A stretch of DNA of 64,000 nt, from NCBI GenBank assembly GCA_027624855.1, contig JAQBTQ010000010.1, positions 36,963 through 100,962 on the forward strand, written 5' to 3'. The stretch's first letter is position 1. Every line of letters starts with the position of its first letter. This document shows, in pieces, positions 28,112-37,627 of this stretch. The stretch is from Bacteroidota bacterium. GTDB taxonomy: Bacteria; Bacteroidota; Bacteroidia; Flavobacteriales_D; Sanyastnellaceae. The position numbers and the translations under genes were made by a program. The notes below the pieces were generated by a model. The model had not been told where the DNA came from and ran no database searches. It saw nothing but the letters and a program-made list of their open reading frames with translations.

Positions 28112-30925
28112 ATGAAACCTTATCCGCGATTATTACTCTTACTCAGCCTTGGTTTTTTTGTCTCCTTCCACACAGATGCGCAGACTCCAATCGAGTTTGA
28201 CTATACAGGAGAAGTCGAAACATACACAGTTCCCAGTTGCGTTTCGCAGCTCGAAATCGTCTTAAAAGGGGCAAAAGGTGGAGGTCCGAATGGTGGAAAT
28301 GGTGCAACCGTTACGGGAATTCTTGACGTCATCGAGGGTGAAGTATTGGAAATCCGAGTGGGAGGTCAAGGTGGATGTCCTGCTGCTGGATACAACGGTG
28401 GAGGTGCTGGTGGCGCAGCCAATAATGGGGCCAATGCAGGTTGTGGTGGCGGTGGAGCTTCGGACATCAGAATGGGTGGATCAGCAATGACCGACCGCGT
28501 GGTAGTTGCTGCGGGTGGCGGTGGCACTGGCGGCGGCAACACAGATGCGGTGGCAGGTCAAGGAGGATGCACTGCGGGCGGACAAGGAGACAGTCCATTT
28601 GGTCAAGGAGGCAATGGTGCTGGACAAAATTCCGGTGGTACCGGTGGTCCTCCATGGATAGGCTCAGGGAACAATGGTTCTGGCGGAACGCTGGGCAATG
28701 GAGGTGCGGGCGCAACCGATCCTTGCTATAACGTCGGGCCCGGTGGTGGTGGTGGTGGCGGTTACTACGGCGGAGGTGGAGGTGGCAGTGATTGCTTCGC
28801 TTCAGGGACCCTCGGTGGTGGCGGAGGTGGCGGAGGATCGAGTCTTTCCCCTGCCGGATTTAGCTGTGTTGCTGGAAACGTTACTGGAAACGGTTCCATT
28901 ACGATTACTCCGATCGGAGGAGTCGGCATGGTCATTGAACCGACCAATCCACAATATTGTGAAGGCGATTCGATGCTGTTGACTCTGTCTGGAGCAGATA
29001 ATTACGATTGGATTCCAGCGGACGGCTTGAATGTTGTTGATGGTCCGACCGCCTGGGTAAGTCCGGAAGTGACCACCGTCTACAATGTGATTGCGTCAAC
29101 TGAAGAATGCATCGATACGGTCGATGTGACTGTGACTGTGATTCCCTATCCAGTAATTACAGTAAATCCTGAATACATCACAACGTGCAATGAGCAAGTT
29201 ACGTTGACTGCAACCGGAGCGTTTCAATTACAATGGACACCAAACGAAAGTTTGACGGGCAATGGTTACGGCCCGATTCAATATGCAAATCCAACTGAAA
29301 CAACGGTTTACACCGTCGTTGGAACCAATAGCGGGTGCAGCTCAGAAGCAACAGTCACCGTCGCATATCAATTGGAGACAGAATCAACAGAGTATTATTG
29401 CGAAGGCGGAAGCTATAGCCTTCCCGATGGCTCAGAAGTGAGTGAAGAAGGAACCTACATTGCAAATTACGTGTCAATTGAGGGATGCGATAGCATCGTT
29501 ACAGTAAACTTATTGGAACAATCAACGTATGACTTTCAAATGCCCGTGCAATTGTGCGCTGGAGAATCATTCACGCTTCCTGATGGCTCCATCATAGCTG
29601 AACCGGGCACCTATCCCGTCATTTTAGAAACAGCCAATGCCCAATGTGATAGCACAATTACCACCGTGGTAACCATGCTTCAACCATTTCAAACAGAAAA
29701 CACATTGGCCTTGTGTGAAGGAGACCCTGTTACACTTGGAGATGGCACCGTCGTCACCGAACCTGGGGTTTATACAGTGGTATTGACTTCTGAAACCAAC
29801 GGTTGTGATAGCACGGTTACGTCAACTGTCATTTTTCAACCAAACTATGATGTTTCCGTAGAGTTAAGCGAATGTGACGATGGGTCCTATTTATTCCCCG
29901 ATGGCACACTCCCGACCAATTCCGGAACATTCAATTTTGACCTTCAAACGACACTGGGTTGCGACAGTGCTGTTACGATTGACTTGACGCTCAATCCGGC
30001 CTACACCATCAATTATAGTGATGCGATTTGTGCTGGTGAAAGCTACATCATGCCAGATGGGACAAGTATTTCTACAGAAGGTCCTTACACTTCTAATCTT
30101 CAGACCATAGCGGGATGCGATAGTGCCATCACGGTGCAATTGGTGGTGTACCCTTTGCCCGATGTTTCAAGTGGAGCTGAGGACAGTTATTGCCTATATG
30201 ATGGAAACATTGCGCTGTCCCCCTCTCCTGCTGGAGGCTCACTTTCAGGAGATCTTCTCAGCGGGCAAACCTTGCAGCATGAAGGAGCATCGCCAGGAAC
30301 CTATGAAGTCAGTTATTCCATAACCGACAACAACGGATGTACCAATGTGGATGTGGTGAATTACGTCTTGGCCAATCCCATCACTCCTACCTTCGATTTT
30401 GAAATGATTTGCAATGAACTGGAATTGATCAGCACAGTCGCAGATCCGAACGAATCATACGATTATGAATGGTTTTTACAAGGTGAATTGATTGCGCTTT
30501 TCTCCAATCCTACCTATTATTTCAATCAAAGCGGAACGTTCGACTTGGGTTTGACCGTCACCGATGAATATGGTTGCAATTATTCAACGACACAGCAGGT
30601 TTTGCTTCAAAATGCCTTGAACCTCGATGGGTTTTTTGTCCCAAATGTATTCACTCCCAATGGCGATGATTACAATGAAGCATTCATTATACCCACGGCT
30701 GTCTCCGCTTGTCTCAATTATGAATTAAAGGTTTTCAACCGCTGGGGTCAGCAGGTGTATCATATGACCCCGCAGAAAGCATCCTTCCGAGGAGAGGATG
30801 AAAACGGCACTGAATTACCTGAAGGTGTATACTACTACACCATGGAAATTGCTGAATATCCATGCAGCGAAACTCCTGAATTACAACCCTATTGCAGTGG
30901 AAGCATTTCTCTCTTCCGAAATTAA
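28112..30925 (+). CDS. Secreted adhesin with ALK-type glycine-rich domain, LPDG repeats and T9SS type B domain
   Basis: 937 residues. After the signal peptide (LLLLLSLGFFVSFHTDAQ) comes a FDYTGEVETYTVPSCVSQL strand region and then a domain of about 210 residues (55-265) with long glycine runs (GGGGGGYYGGGGGG) and the SLSPAGF and GNGSITITPI ending typical of the glycine-rich domain of ALK-like receptors and some phage adhesins, where polyglycine helices pack into a bundle. Two Ig-like modules follow, then five tandem modules of about 48 residues with C.G.S..LPDG........G.Y.......GCDS.V.. at about 425-680, further Ig-like modules, and a CHU_C type B T9SS domain (GFFVPNVFTPNGDDYNE, VFNRWGQQVYH). 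The likely role is a surface adhesin. It begins 54 bp after amtB on the same strand. Confidence 0.82.
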   Translation: MKPYPRLLLLLSLGFFVSFHTDAQTPIEFDYTGEVETYTVPSCVSQLEIVLKGAKGGGPNGGNGATVTGILDVIEGEVLEIRVGGQGGCPAAGYNGGGAGGAANNGANAGCGGGGASDIRMGGSAMTDRVVVAAGGGGTGGGNTDAVAGQGGCTAGGQGDSPFGQGGNGAGQNSGGTGGPPWIGSGNNGSGGTLGNGGAGATDPCYNVGPGGGGGGGYYGGGGGGSDCFASGTLGGGGGGGGSSLSPAGFSCVAGNVTGNGSITITPIGGVGMVIEPTNPQYCEGDSMLLTLSGADNYDWIPADGLNVVDGPTAWVSPEVTTVYNVIASTEECIDTVDVTVTVIPYPVITVNPEYITTCNEQVTLTATGAFQLQWTPNESLTGNGYGPIQYANPTETTVYTVVGTNSGCSSEATVTVAYQLETESTEYYCEGGSYSLPDGSEVSEEGTYIANYVSIEGCDSIVTVNLLEQSTYDFQMPVQLCAGESFTLPDGSIIAEPGTYPVILETANAQCDSTITTVVTMLQPFQTENTLALCEGDPVTLGDGTVVTEPGVYTVVLTSETNGCDSTVTSTVIFQPNYDVSVELSECDDGSYLFPDGTLPTNSGTFNFDLQTTLGCDSAVTIDLTLNPAYTINYSDAICAGESYIMPDGTSISTEGPYTSNLQTIAGCDSAITVQLVVYPLPDVSSGAEDSYCLYDGNIALSPSPAGGSLSGDLLSGQTLQHEGASPGTYEVSYSITDNNGCTNVDVVNYVLANPITPTFDFEMICNELELISTVADPNESYDYEWFLQGELIALFSNPTYYFNQSGTFDLGLTVTDEYGCNYSTTQQVLLQNALNLDGFFVPNVFTPNGDDYNEAFIIPTAVSACLNYELKVFNRWGQQVYHMTPQKASFRGEDENGTELPEGVYYYTMEIAEYPCSETPELQPYCSGSISLFRN

Positions 30926-30935
30926 TAATAAGACC

Positions 30936-31298
30936 ATGCAACAAAAACTCCGCACGATTTTCTTCGCCCTCTTGGTTGGTACTGGAGGGTCGCTACTTGC
31001 TCAATCCCAATCAAATGAAGCTATTCCATTAAAAAGTCAATTTGAATCCAATGGAATTAACTACGAACAAGTGCTTAGTATCACAGAACAAATCATTGGG
31101 TCTAGCGATGACGTTTCTCCCGCTCTTTTGACATCGATGCTGCGAAACATTACCATCATCAAAAATCAAGGGTCGCCTGTACCAATGAGCGATTACCTGC
31201 TCAATGATTGGATGGTCGATTTCGAAATGACGAATGAACAAGCACAAGACCTCTACAAAGTAATCATCCGATTCGCTTTGCAAAATGATCGAAGGTGA
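30936..31298 (+). CDS. Small secreted protein of unknown function
   Basis: 120 residues from the ATG at 30936. MQQKLRTIFFALLVGTGGSLLAQ is a clear Sec signal peptide (longest quoted part: MQQKLRTIFFALLVGTGG), so the mature protein is about 97 residues. It is mostly helical (YEQVLSITEQIIGSS, DVSPALLTSMLRNI, TNEQAQDLYKVIIRFALQ). I do not recognise a domain. The gene starts ten bases after the glycine-rich adhesin stop on the same strand, so it may be cotranscribed with it and could help its export or folding; this is inferred from position only. Confidence 0.65.
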   Translation: MQQKLRTIFFALLVGTGGSLLAQSQSNEAIPLKSQFESNGINYEQVLSITEQIIGSSDDVSPALLTSMLRNITIIKNQGSPVPMSDYLLNDWMVDFEMTNEQAQDLYKVIIRFALQNDRR

Positions 31299-31383
31299 AC
31301 ACAACTTACTACGACCACAAACTAAAATAAAACAAATACAAAGTGCGTTTCAAGGATTCTTTCATAGTCATTATCCTTAATCT

Positions 31384-32550
31384 GTGCATCTAACTCAATC
31401 CACTTTAATAAAATTCCGAAAAGAAGTCATTAAGGCCTTTGGTAAGCCGGTCGCCACTCAACGCGATTGTGAACTTTTGAGTAGGGCCATAGAGGAGCAG
31501 TTGAAAAAGCGAATTGCGAGTCATACGCTTAGAAGGTTTTTTGGCATCGTTTCTTGGCAAGGTGAATTCAGAAATACCACCCTTGATCTACTCGCGAAAT
31601 TTACTGGGCGACAATCATGTGAATCGCTCATTCACGAATTCACAGATCAAGAAAATTTAGCTGAGCATTTGGTCCGGCTCCAAGGTGAAGGAGTGGAAAT
31701 GGACCAATACTACATTTCAAATTCTTTATCAACGAATGTTGAAATGGCCCCGGCAATGATGGCCGGACACATGCTGCTAATTCGACTGGAACAAGGTGAC
31801 ATCCAAAGGGTACTTGGCCTATTAAGGGCTCTCACCCCACTTCAGCGTGAGAGAACAACGTATTATTCAATCAGCTCCATGTTGGCGCACTATGTTGGCC
31901 CGACGTTCCACAAAGTAAATGACATCCGTATCATCGACCAGCTCCTTTCTTCGGAAACCTACATCGATATCATATTGTCCTTTTTTGTTCCAGTTACAGA
32001 ATTGGGCGGAGGTTATGGATTGCACATCGACCGATTGCTTGAAAAATCTTCCAACAAAGAACACCAAGCATTTGGGAGAAGTTTGAAAGCGACCCATTTA
32101 TTGCTGACAGGAGACCACAATGGCGCTCGAGCAGAAGTTTCAAACATAGACTTGACACAAACCTATTTCCCTATATTGCAGGGACGAATTGATGTGTTGA
32201 ACTACCTATTAAACGCTGAGAGCAAGCCCATTAATCAGGCACTCGTACCAATCAAAAATCAAGAACTCTTCTATTTCAAAGCCATCCTACCGATACTGGT
32301 TTTCAAAAGAAGAAAGGACTGTTTGCAAGACGTATTCCACCAATGGAATTTCGAGGAATTCGAATACAATCATTGGCTAGAAGAATGTGTCTATAAGCAA
32401 GTCAAATTATGCAAAGGATGGCTCCATGCAATGAATGGTGAATTGACGGAGTCAAAGGCCATTATCGAAATGCTCGAGGATGATTTATGGCCAAAAGATT
32501 ATGAGGGCATCAGCCTTCGAGTGATGGCAGAAACTCGGAAGCTTTGGTGA
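31384..32550 (+). CDS. Protein with N-terminal HTH-like domain and helical-repeat body, function unknown
   Basis: 388 residues with a GTG start. Residues 8-85 (KFRKEVIKAFGKPVATQRDC, LKKRIASHTLRRFFGIV, NTTLDLLAKFTGRQSCE) match a small helical domain that heads many uncharacterised Bacteroidota proteins and looks like a DNA-binding HTH: a kinase-like 'which others are rejected' step is absent, and the S.HTLRRFFG segment resembles a recognition helix. The rest is helical, similar to TPR-type repeats. There is no signal peptide. It may be a regulator of the secreted genes upstream; that is a guess. It ends exactly where the convergent PH-domain gene ends (32550/32551), with no spacer. Confidence 0.7.
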   Translation: MHLTQSTLIKFRKEVIKAFGKPVATQRDCELLSRAIEEQLKKRIASHTLRRFFGIVSWQGEFRNTTLDLLAKFTGRQSCESLIHEFTDQENLAEHLVRLQGEGVEMDQYYISNSLSTNVEMAPAMMAGHMLLIRLEQGDIQRVLGLLRALTPLQRERTTYYSISSMLAHYVGPTFHKVNDIRIIDQLLSSETYIDIILSFFVPVTELGGGYGLHIDRLLEKSSNKEHQAFGRSLKATHLLLTGDHNGARAEVSNIDLTQTYFPILQGRIDVLNYLLNAESKPINQALVPIKNQELFYFKAILPILVFKRRKDCLQDVFHQWNFEEFEYNHWLEECVYKQVKLCKGWLHAMNGELTESKAIIEMLEDDLWPKDYEGISLRVMAETRKLW

Positions 32551-34035
32551 TTACATCCAGGCCTCTTTCGAACATTCAATTTGAAAAATAGCCCAGTTTC
32601 TGAGACTTTCCGCATCTTCGGCGTTCAGGTATCGCGCTTTGACAGGTCCCGCTGCTGTGTGAAAAAGAATATGAGCCAAGTTTCGCCTTTGCATGAACCA
32701 AGATGATATGATTTCGACCCTTTGTAATTTTTGGAATTGAGTTAACTGTGATCTTTGATGCCACAGGCCATGGGATACCTCGAGCAGTTGCGAAGAAAAC
32801 CTCATTTGGTGCTTGCTATATTTCTTGACAGCACTGAAAGTCAAGGCACCTCCCAACAGCAAGCCCATCATCAATCCAAGCCCCCCCATTGCCCATCCTA
32901 TCATCATGGCGAAAAACCAGCGAAAAACCAACATGCGCATGAGCCAATATCGATTGGGACGAAAGATTCGTGCGTCTGTAGGCATGGAATAACCCGGTAT
33001 GGAATCCATCGTTTCATTCACCTGACCAACGGTCATGCCTGGTATGGTCAATTGGTCCTTGTCTTCTTCTGTGCTCAATCGTGACTTGGCTTGATGGATA
33101 CGCAATGATTGCATGCCCATGCCTCGCTGTAAAAAGTTATTCTTGACCTCGATCAATTGGATCTTCTTTAATGGCAGTTTGAACTCAAACTTTTTCAAAA
33201 GACCTCCAGTAAGGGTTAGCTTTTTGTCTTCAGTTTCACCATCCAATGTAAGCTTCAATCGAAAATATTTCAAAACCGTTGCACCAAGTGAAATAAGCAC
33301 ACCGATACACAAAAAGACCATGGCCAAAAATGGGGACAAGAAAATTAATCCCACTTTCCATGCGAATGTGGTAGCTACAGAAAACCCTTCCGTCGCTCCT
33401 CGCAGCAGCTCAATCAAAGGCTCTAAAAAAACCAACAATCCTCCAAATGCAATAACTGCATTACGAAAATGATTTTGAGTCATTCCAACCAGTAAGAGTC
33501 TGTTCCACCGCACAGTCAATAAATTTCTGCTCGCTTCATTTTCCATTTCACGGTCAACTTGCGTTGGAGGCTTACTCAAAAGTTCGGATTTCAGGAGCGC
33601 CGCGACATCCAATCGCAATGCATTCAGCTCTACCTCTGCGCCATCTGCTCCAGCTGTATCGAGTCTCAAACTCACAACACCGACGATCCTTTGCCAAAAG
33701 GATTGTTCAAGATTTACCGTTTGAATCCGGTCGAATGGAATCACTAAATTCTCCCTTTCCAATACGCCTCGTTGAATCACAAGCTTTTGATCTTCTATCG
33801 AGTATGTGAATTTCAGGTAGTCAAGCACGGCGCTTACCGTCAAAAAAACAACACCACCAAACAAGATTATCTGAAAATAAAAAACAACGTCAGATGCAAG
33901 TGCTAAGCCAGCCAATGCTGGCCAAAATCCCTTAATGAGCGCCCAACCTCGTTTCAAGAAATAATAAATCACCCCAGAAGGATGCTGACGCTGTGGAGAA
34001 GCAAATATCGACTTATCGTATTGCGGTTCGCTCAT
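32551..34035 (-). CDS. Bacterial PH-domain (bPH2) membrane protein, YdbT-like
   Basis: 494 residues with about six membrane helices in pairs (near 35-75, 178-215, 225-260, 350-395). Between them are bPH2 domains, each with the pattern of a strand, a short hydrophobic helix and IPFDRIQTVNLEQSFWQRI or LPLKKIQLIEVKNNFLQRGM (quoted in part: IPFDRIQTVNLEQSF, LPLKKIQLIEVKNNF). This is the two-protein YdbS/YdbT arrangement. The larger partner normally carries two or three bPH2 repeats and has a role in the cell envelope that is not settled. Its start overlaps the stop of the smaller partner by 23 bp, so the pair is cotranslated. Confidence 0.85.
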   Translation of the reverse strand: MSEPQYDKSIFASPQRQHPSGVIYYFLKRGWALIKGFWPALAGLALASDVVFYFQIILFGGVVFLTVSAVLDYLKFTYSIEDQKLVIQRGVLERENLVIPFDRIQTVNLEQSFWQRIVGVVSLRLDTAGADGAEVELNALRLDVAALLKSELLSKPPTQVDREMENEASRNLLTVRWNRLLLVGMTQNHFRNAVIAFGGLLVFLEPLIELLRGATEGFSVATTFAWKVGLIFLSPFLAMVFLCIGVLISLGATVLKYFRLKLTLDGETEDKKLTLTGGLLKKFEFKLPLKKIQLIEVKNNFLQRGMGMQSLRIHQAKSRLSTEEDKDQLTIPGMTVGQVNETMDSIPGYSMPTDARIFRPNRYWLMRMLVFRWFFAMMIGWAMGGLGLMMGLLLGGALTFSAVKKYSKHQMRFSSQLLEVSHGLWHQRSQLTQFQKLQRVEIISSWFMQRRNLAHILFHTAAGPVKARYLNAEDAESLRNWAIFQIECSKEAWM

Positions 34036-34507
34036 CGATGTACTTTCTCATTCGTTCCGCTTCTAACTTATCCATGCCGGGAATCCGCAAATTCGCACCG
34101 GAACTTCCCGCAGTGAACAACTTTAAGGTACAAATTCCGAAGATGCGCGCCAATGGCCCTTGAACAATTTCACTGTGTTGAATCCGACTGAAGGGCACCG
34201 TGGTTTCCTGGTGCTTCCAGAACCCCGAACGATAAGTAATATCAAGCTCCCGCAGCAAAAATCCGCGCTTTTGAAATCCTAAAATCTCCTCTACTCCCCA
34301 TATGATCAAGAATGCGCAGGCTACACCTCCAGCAATCCAGACGATCGTCGGAATCCCTTCCTCAGATTTTACAGGATTGCAGGCAACCCAGACGCCTATG
34401 GCAAGAGTCACAAAAGCCGTCAAACCAAGATAAGACAAGCGCATGATGCGATACCGATTTGGCAGCCGTTCGAATTCGTCTGCTGCGACCGCCGGAACGG
34501 AATTCAT
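34013..34507 (-). CDS. Bacterial PH-domain (bPH2) membrane protein, YdbS-like
   Basis: 164 residues from the ATG at 34507; the frame is open up to a GTG at 34537, and either start is possible. The two membrane helices at the N-terminus (SYLGLTAFVTLAIGVWVAC and TIVWIAGGVACAFLIIWGV) precede one bPH2 domain (DITYRSGFWKHQETTVPFSR, IQHSEIVQGPLARIFGICTL, AGSSGANLRIPG). The length and order fit YdbS, the small partner of the larger protein that follows with a 23-bp overlap. A TATTTTG box about 40 bases upstream of the ATG may be the promoter element. Function in the envelope is inferred from the family only. Confidence 0.82.
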   Translation of the reverse strand: MNSVPAVAADEFERLPNRYRIMRLSYLGLTAFVTLAIGVWVACNPVKSEEGIPTIVWIAGGVACAFLIIWGVEEILGFQKRGFLLRELDITYRSGFWKHQETTVPFSRIQHSEIVQGPLARIFGICTLKLFTAGSSGANLRIPGMDKLEAERMRKYIDERTAIR

Positions 34508-34622
34508 CTCCACCTTCACATTTCGAAATTCGATCACCTAAAAAGTTTATTGCAAAATAAGAACCAGTTACATGGAATCGCAGGGCTCAATTCATTTCGT
34601 ATTACTTTGGGACCATTGACTC

Positions 34623-36131
34623 ATGATGACCGAACAATTTATATTGGCCTTGGACCAAGGCACGACCAGCAGCAGAAGCCTTCTAATTGACCACCAAGGA
34701 AAGGTCCAATTTCAATGCCAGAAGGAATTTGAGCAGCTCTACCCCAATCCAGGATGGGTAGAACACCGACCCAATGACCTTTGGGAATCTCAATGGGAAA
34801 CGGTAAATGAACTCCTTCAAAAAGCCCAAGTAAGTCCCGCTCAAATTGCCGGAATAGGCATAGCCAATCAGAGGGAAACAACACTCGTGTGGGATCGGAA
34901 GACTGGGATGCCAATCCATAATGCGATTGTCTGGCAAGACCGTCGAACTGCTGACTATTGCGACAATCTCAAAAAGCAACCGAATTGTGCTGAGACCATT
35001 CAAGAAAAAAGCGGCTTAATTGTCGACTCTTATTTTTCAGCTTCCAAAATCAATTGGATCCTGAATCATGTAGAAGGGGCAAAAGCGAAAGCTGAGCGCG
35101 GGGAATTGGCATTTGGAACAGTGGACACTTGGTTGGTCTGGAAATTATCAGAAGGACGGGATCACATTACAGACGTCTCCAATGCAGCACGGACGATGCT
35201 CTTTAACATTCACACGTTGGCTTGGGATGCTGATTTATGCGAATTATTTGACGTCCCAATGAGCATGTTACCGCGCATAGTAGACAACAGCGGTATGCTC
35301 TCCAATGCAACGGTCTTCGATCATCCGGTCCCGATTACAGGAATCGCCGGTGATCAGCAAGCTGCTTTGTTTGGACAGCAGTGCATTGAGCCTGGAATGG
35401 TCAAAAACACCTATGGCACTGGATGCTTTATGCTGATGAACACGGGGGATAAAGCCGTAAAATCCCGACATCATTTATTGTGTACGGTGGCCTGGAAAAT
35501 GGGGGGTGAAATTCGGTATGCATTGGAAGGAAGTGTATTCATCGGGGGTGCTGGAGTTCAATGGATGCGCGATGAATTAAAGCTCTTCGATCGAGCTGCC
35601 GATATAGAATCGCTTGCACAATCAGTTGACTCATCAGATGGCGTTGTCATTGTCCCAGCATTTGCTGGATTGGGTGCTCCAGTTTGGGATCCGCATGCTC
35701 GAGGATCAATTTTTGGAATGACCCGAGGAACAGGTCGCGCACATCTGGCCCGGGCCATGCTTGAGAGTATTGCATTGCAATCCATGGACCTCTTGCAGTG
35801 CATGGAGCGCGATTGCGGACAACCGATATCTGAGTTACGAGTAGATGGAGGAGCAACAGAAAACGACTTGTTGCTGCAACTGCAGGCCAACGTCTTAAAC
35901 AAAGAAGTCATTCGACCAATGAATGGTGAATCAACAGCGATGGGTACAGCCTTTTTCGCGGGATTGGGCACCGGTTTTTGGAATGGCATTGAGGATCTTG
36001 CCTCTTGCTGGCAGCAAAAAGATGCCTTCAATCCCAACCCAGAATTATCAGAATATGAGGAGCTCAAGACCCAATGGAGACGAGCAATTCATGCCACCCA
36101 AACCTGGAGCCAATACCGAGAGAAAAAATGA
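34623..36131 (+). CDS. glpK: Glycerol kinase
   Basis: 502 residues, the standard length. The N-terminal FGGY signature (ILALDQGTTSSRSLLIDHQG) and the conserved segments IVWQDRRTADYC, TYGTGCFMLMNTG and GVVIVPAFAGLGAPVWDP are all intact, with the C-terminal LRVDGGATENDLLLQLQAN as the second signature. It phosphorylates glycerol to glycerol 3-phosphate with ATP in the cytoplasm. It heads a four-gene operon: its stop overlaps the glpD start as ATGA. No glpR-type repressor lies next to it in the window. Other FGGY sugar kinases are excluded by the downstream glycerol genes and the tight match. Confidence 0.96.
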   Translation: MMTEQFILALDQGTTSSRSLLIDHQGKVQFQCQKEFEQLYPNPGWVEHRPNDLWESQWETVNELLQKAQVSPAQIAGIGIANQRETTLVWDRKTGMPIHNAIVWQDRRTADYCDNLKKQPNCAETIQEKSGLIVDSYFSASKINWILNHVEGAKAKAERGELAFGTVDTWLVWKLSEGRDHITDVSNAARTMLFNIHTLAWDADLCELFDVPMSMLPRIVDNSGMLSNATVFDHPVPITGIAGDQQAALFGQQCIEPGMVKNTYGTGCFMLMNTGDKAVKSRHHLLCTVAWKMGGEIRYALEGSVFIGGAGVQWMRDELKLFDRAADIESLAQSVDSSDGVVIVPAFAGLGAPVWDPHARGSIFGMTRGTGRAHLARAMLESIALQSMDLLQCMERDCGQPISELRVDGGATENDLLLQLQANVLNKEVIRPMNGESTAMGTAFFAGLGTGFWNGIEDLASCWQQKDAFNPNPELSEYEELKTQWRRAIHATQTWSQYREKK

Positions 36132-37627
36132 CAGGAATGGGACAGCGCGCACATCATTGGGCTAGACTCGATGAGGTGGAACACTGGGATATGATTGTCA
36201 TTGGCGGTGGTGCCACGGGTCTTGGAATAGCCCTTCATGCAGCCGCTAGTGGAATGAAAACCGTGCTGTTCGAGCGAGGGGATTTTGCACAAGGAACTTC
36301 AAGTCGAAGCACCAAACTCATCCATGGAGGCGTACGGTATTTACAGCAAGGAAACATCAAGCTAGTCAAAGAAGCTTTGCGAGAACGCGGCTTACTGATG
36401 CAGAATGCGCCGCATTTGGTCAATAATATGAGGTTTGTCATTCCAGCCTTTAGCACGTGGCGGAAATGGTACTATACACTTGGCTTGAAGGTATATGATC
36501 GATTGGCGGGTCGATTGGGATTGGGACGAAGTGAATCCTTGTCATCGAGTGAAGTTGCGGGACTTTTGCCAAAAGTCATCACTCGAAACTTACATGGAGG
36601 AACCGCTTATCATGACGGCCAGTTTGACGATGCCCATCTTGCACTTTCAATTGCCAATACCGCTGCATACCATGGAGCCACCCTCCTCAATCACTGTTCA
36701 GTGACTGAATTAAATCATGCAGATGGACGCATCGCGGGTGTTACCATTCGAGATGAACTGTCTAAAACTACCCGACAAGTCACAGCACAATTCGTCGTCA
36801 ACGCGGCGGGACCCTTTAGTGATTCAATCACTGAAATGGACGAACCCACGCATCAACCCGTGATTCGAGCCAGCCAAGGGATTCACCTTGTAATTGATCG
36901 ATCGTTTTTTCCTGGCGAATGTGCAATGCTCATCCCAAAAACCCGCGATGGACGCATCTTATTTGCTGTGCCATGGCACGACCGTGTCATTCTAGGAACG
37001 ACCGATTCGCCGCTTGACCAAGTCCATCGTGAACCCATTGCAGCATCGGAAGAAATCACATTTATTCTCGACCATTTGCAGCATTACCTGGATCCTTGTC
37101 CAACAACAAAAGACATCTTGAGCGCCTTTGCCGGGATTCGCCCGCTGGTTCACCTGTCAGATAAGAAAACTGCCGAATTAGCACGTGATCATATCATTCG
37201 AAGAAGTCAATCCGGACTCATTTCGGTTTTAGGTGGAAAATGGACAACCTATCGAAAAATGGCTTCGGATGTGATGAAAAAAGTTCAACGAATTTCCCCG
37301 CAACCCCTTGCAATTGCAGATACGAGAATGTTGCGAATGGCGGACTTCAACCAACCGCTGCGCTCTGCAAGCATAGAGCATATGGAAGATGATGTGTTGG
37401 CTGCTTTCGTTCAGCATGAAATCAATCATTCCATGTGCATGACTATAGAAGATTTCCTCTCAAGAAGGACCAGGCAGTTGTTATTGAATGCTCGATTCGC
37501 TTCCGCTATTGCTCCAAAAATTGCGGCCATCATGGCAGCAAACCTCGGTCACAATAAAGATTGGGAAAGAAACCAAATCGAATCCTTTCAGTTGCTAGCT
37601 TCAAACTATATCCCCAAATCAACATGA
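36128..37627 (+). CDS. glpD: Aerobic glycerol-3-phosphate dehydrogenase (FAD)
   Basis: 499 residues from the ATG at 36128, chosen because it forms an ATGA overlap with glpK; the frame is open a further 18 codons upstream. The Rossmann FAD motif is VIGGGATGLGIALHAAASG. It is followed by FERGDFAQGTSSRSTKLIHG and GGVRYLQQGNIKLVKEALRE, family hallmarks of GlpD. The C-terminal LGGKWTTYRKMASDVM segment is also typical. It oxidises glycerol 3-phosphate to dihydroxyacetone phosphate at the inner membrane and passes electrons to quinone. It is translationally coupled on both sides, to glpK and to glpF. Confidence 0.95.
   Translation: MTGMGQRAHHWARLDEVEHWDMIVIGGGATGLGIALHAAASGMKTVLFERGDFAQGTSSRSTKLIHGGVRYLQQGNIKLVKEALRERGLLMQNAPHLVNNMRFVIPAFSTWRKWYYTLGLKVYDRLAGRLGLGRSESLSSSEVAGLLPKVITRNLHGGTAYHDGQFDDAHLALSIANTAAYHGATLLNHCSVTELNHADGRIAGVTIRDELSKTTRQVTAQFVVNAAGPFSDSITEMDEPTHQPVIRASQGIHLVIDRSFFPGECAMLIPKTRDGRILFAVPWHDRVILGTTDSPLDQVHREPIAASEEITFILDHLQHYLDPCPTTKDILSAFAGIRPLVHLSDKKTAELARDHIIRRSQSGLISVLGGKWTTYRKMASDVMKKVQRISPQPLAIADTRMLRMADFNQPLRSASIEHMEDDVLAAFVQHEINHSMCMTIEDFLSRRTRQLLLNARFASAIAPKIAAIMAANLGHNKDWERNQIESFQLLASNYIPKST

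Noticed and set aside
28441..28982. Open frames on both strands inside the glycine-rich adhesin
   Set aside because: They are frame shadows of the GGN-rich repeat DNA, giving runs of Arg/Trp or Pro and His, with no start or export signal.
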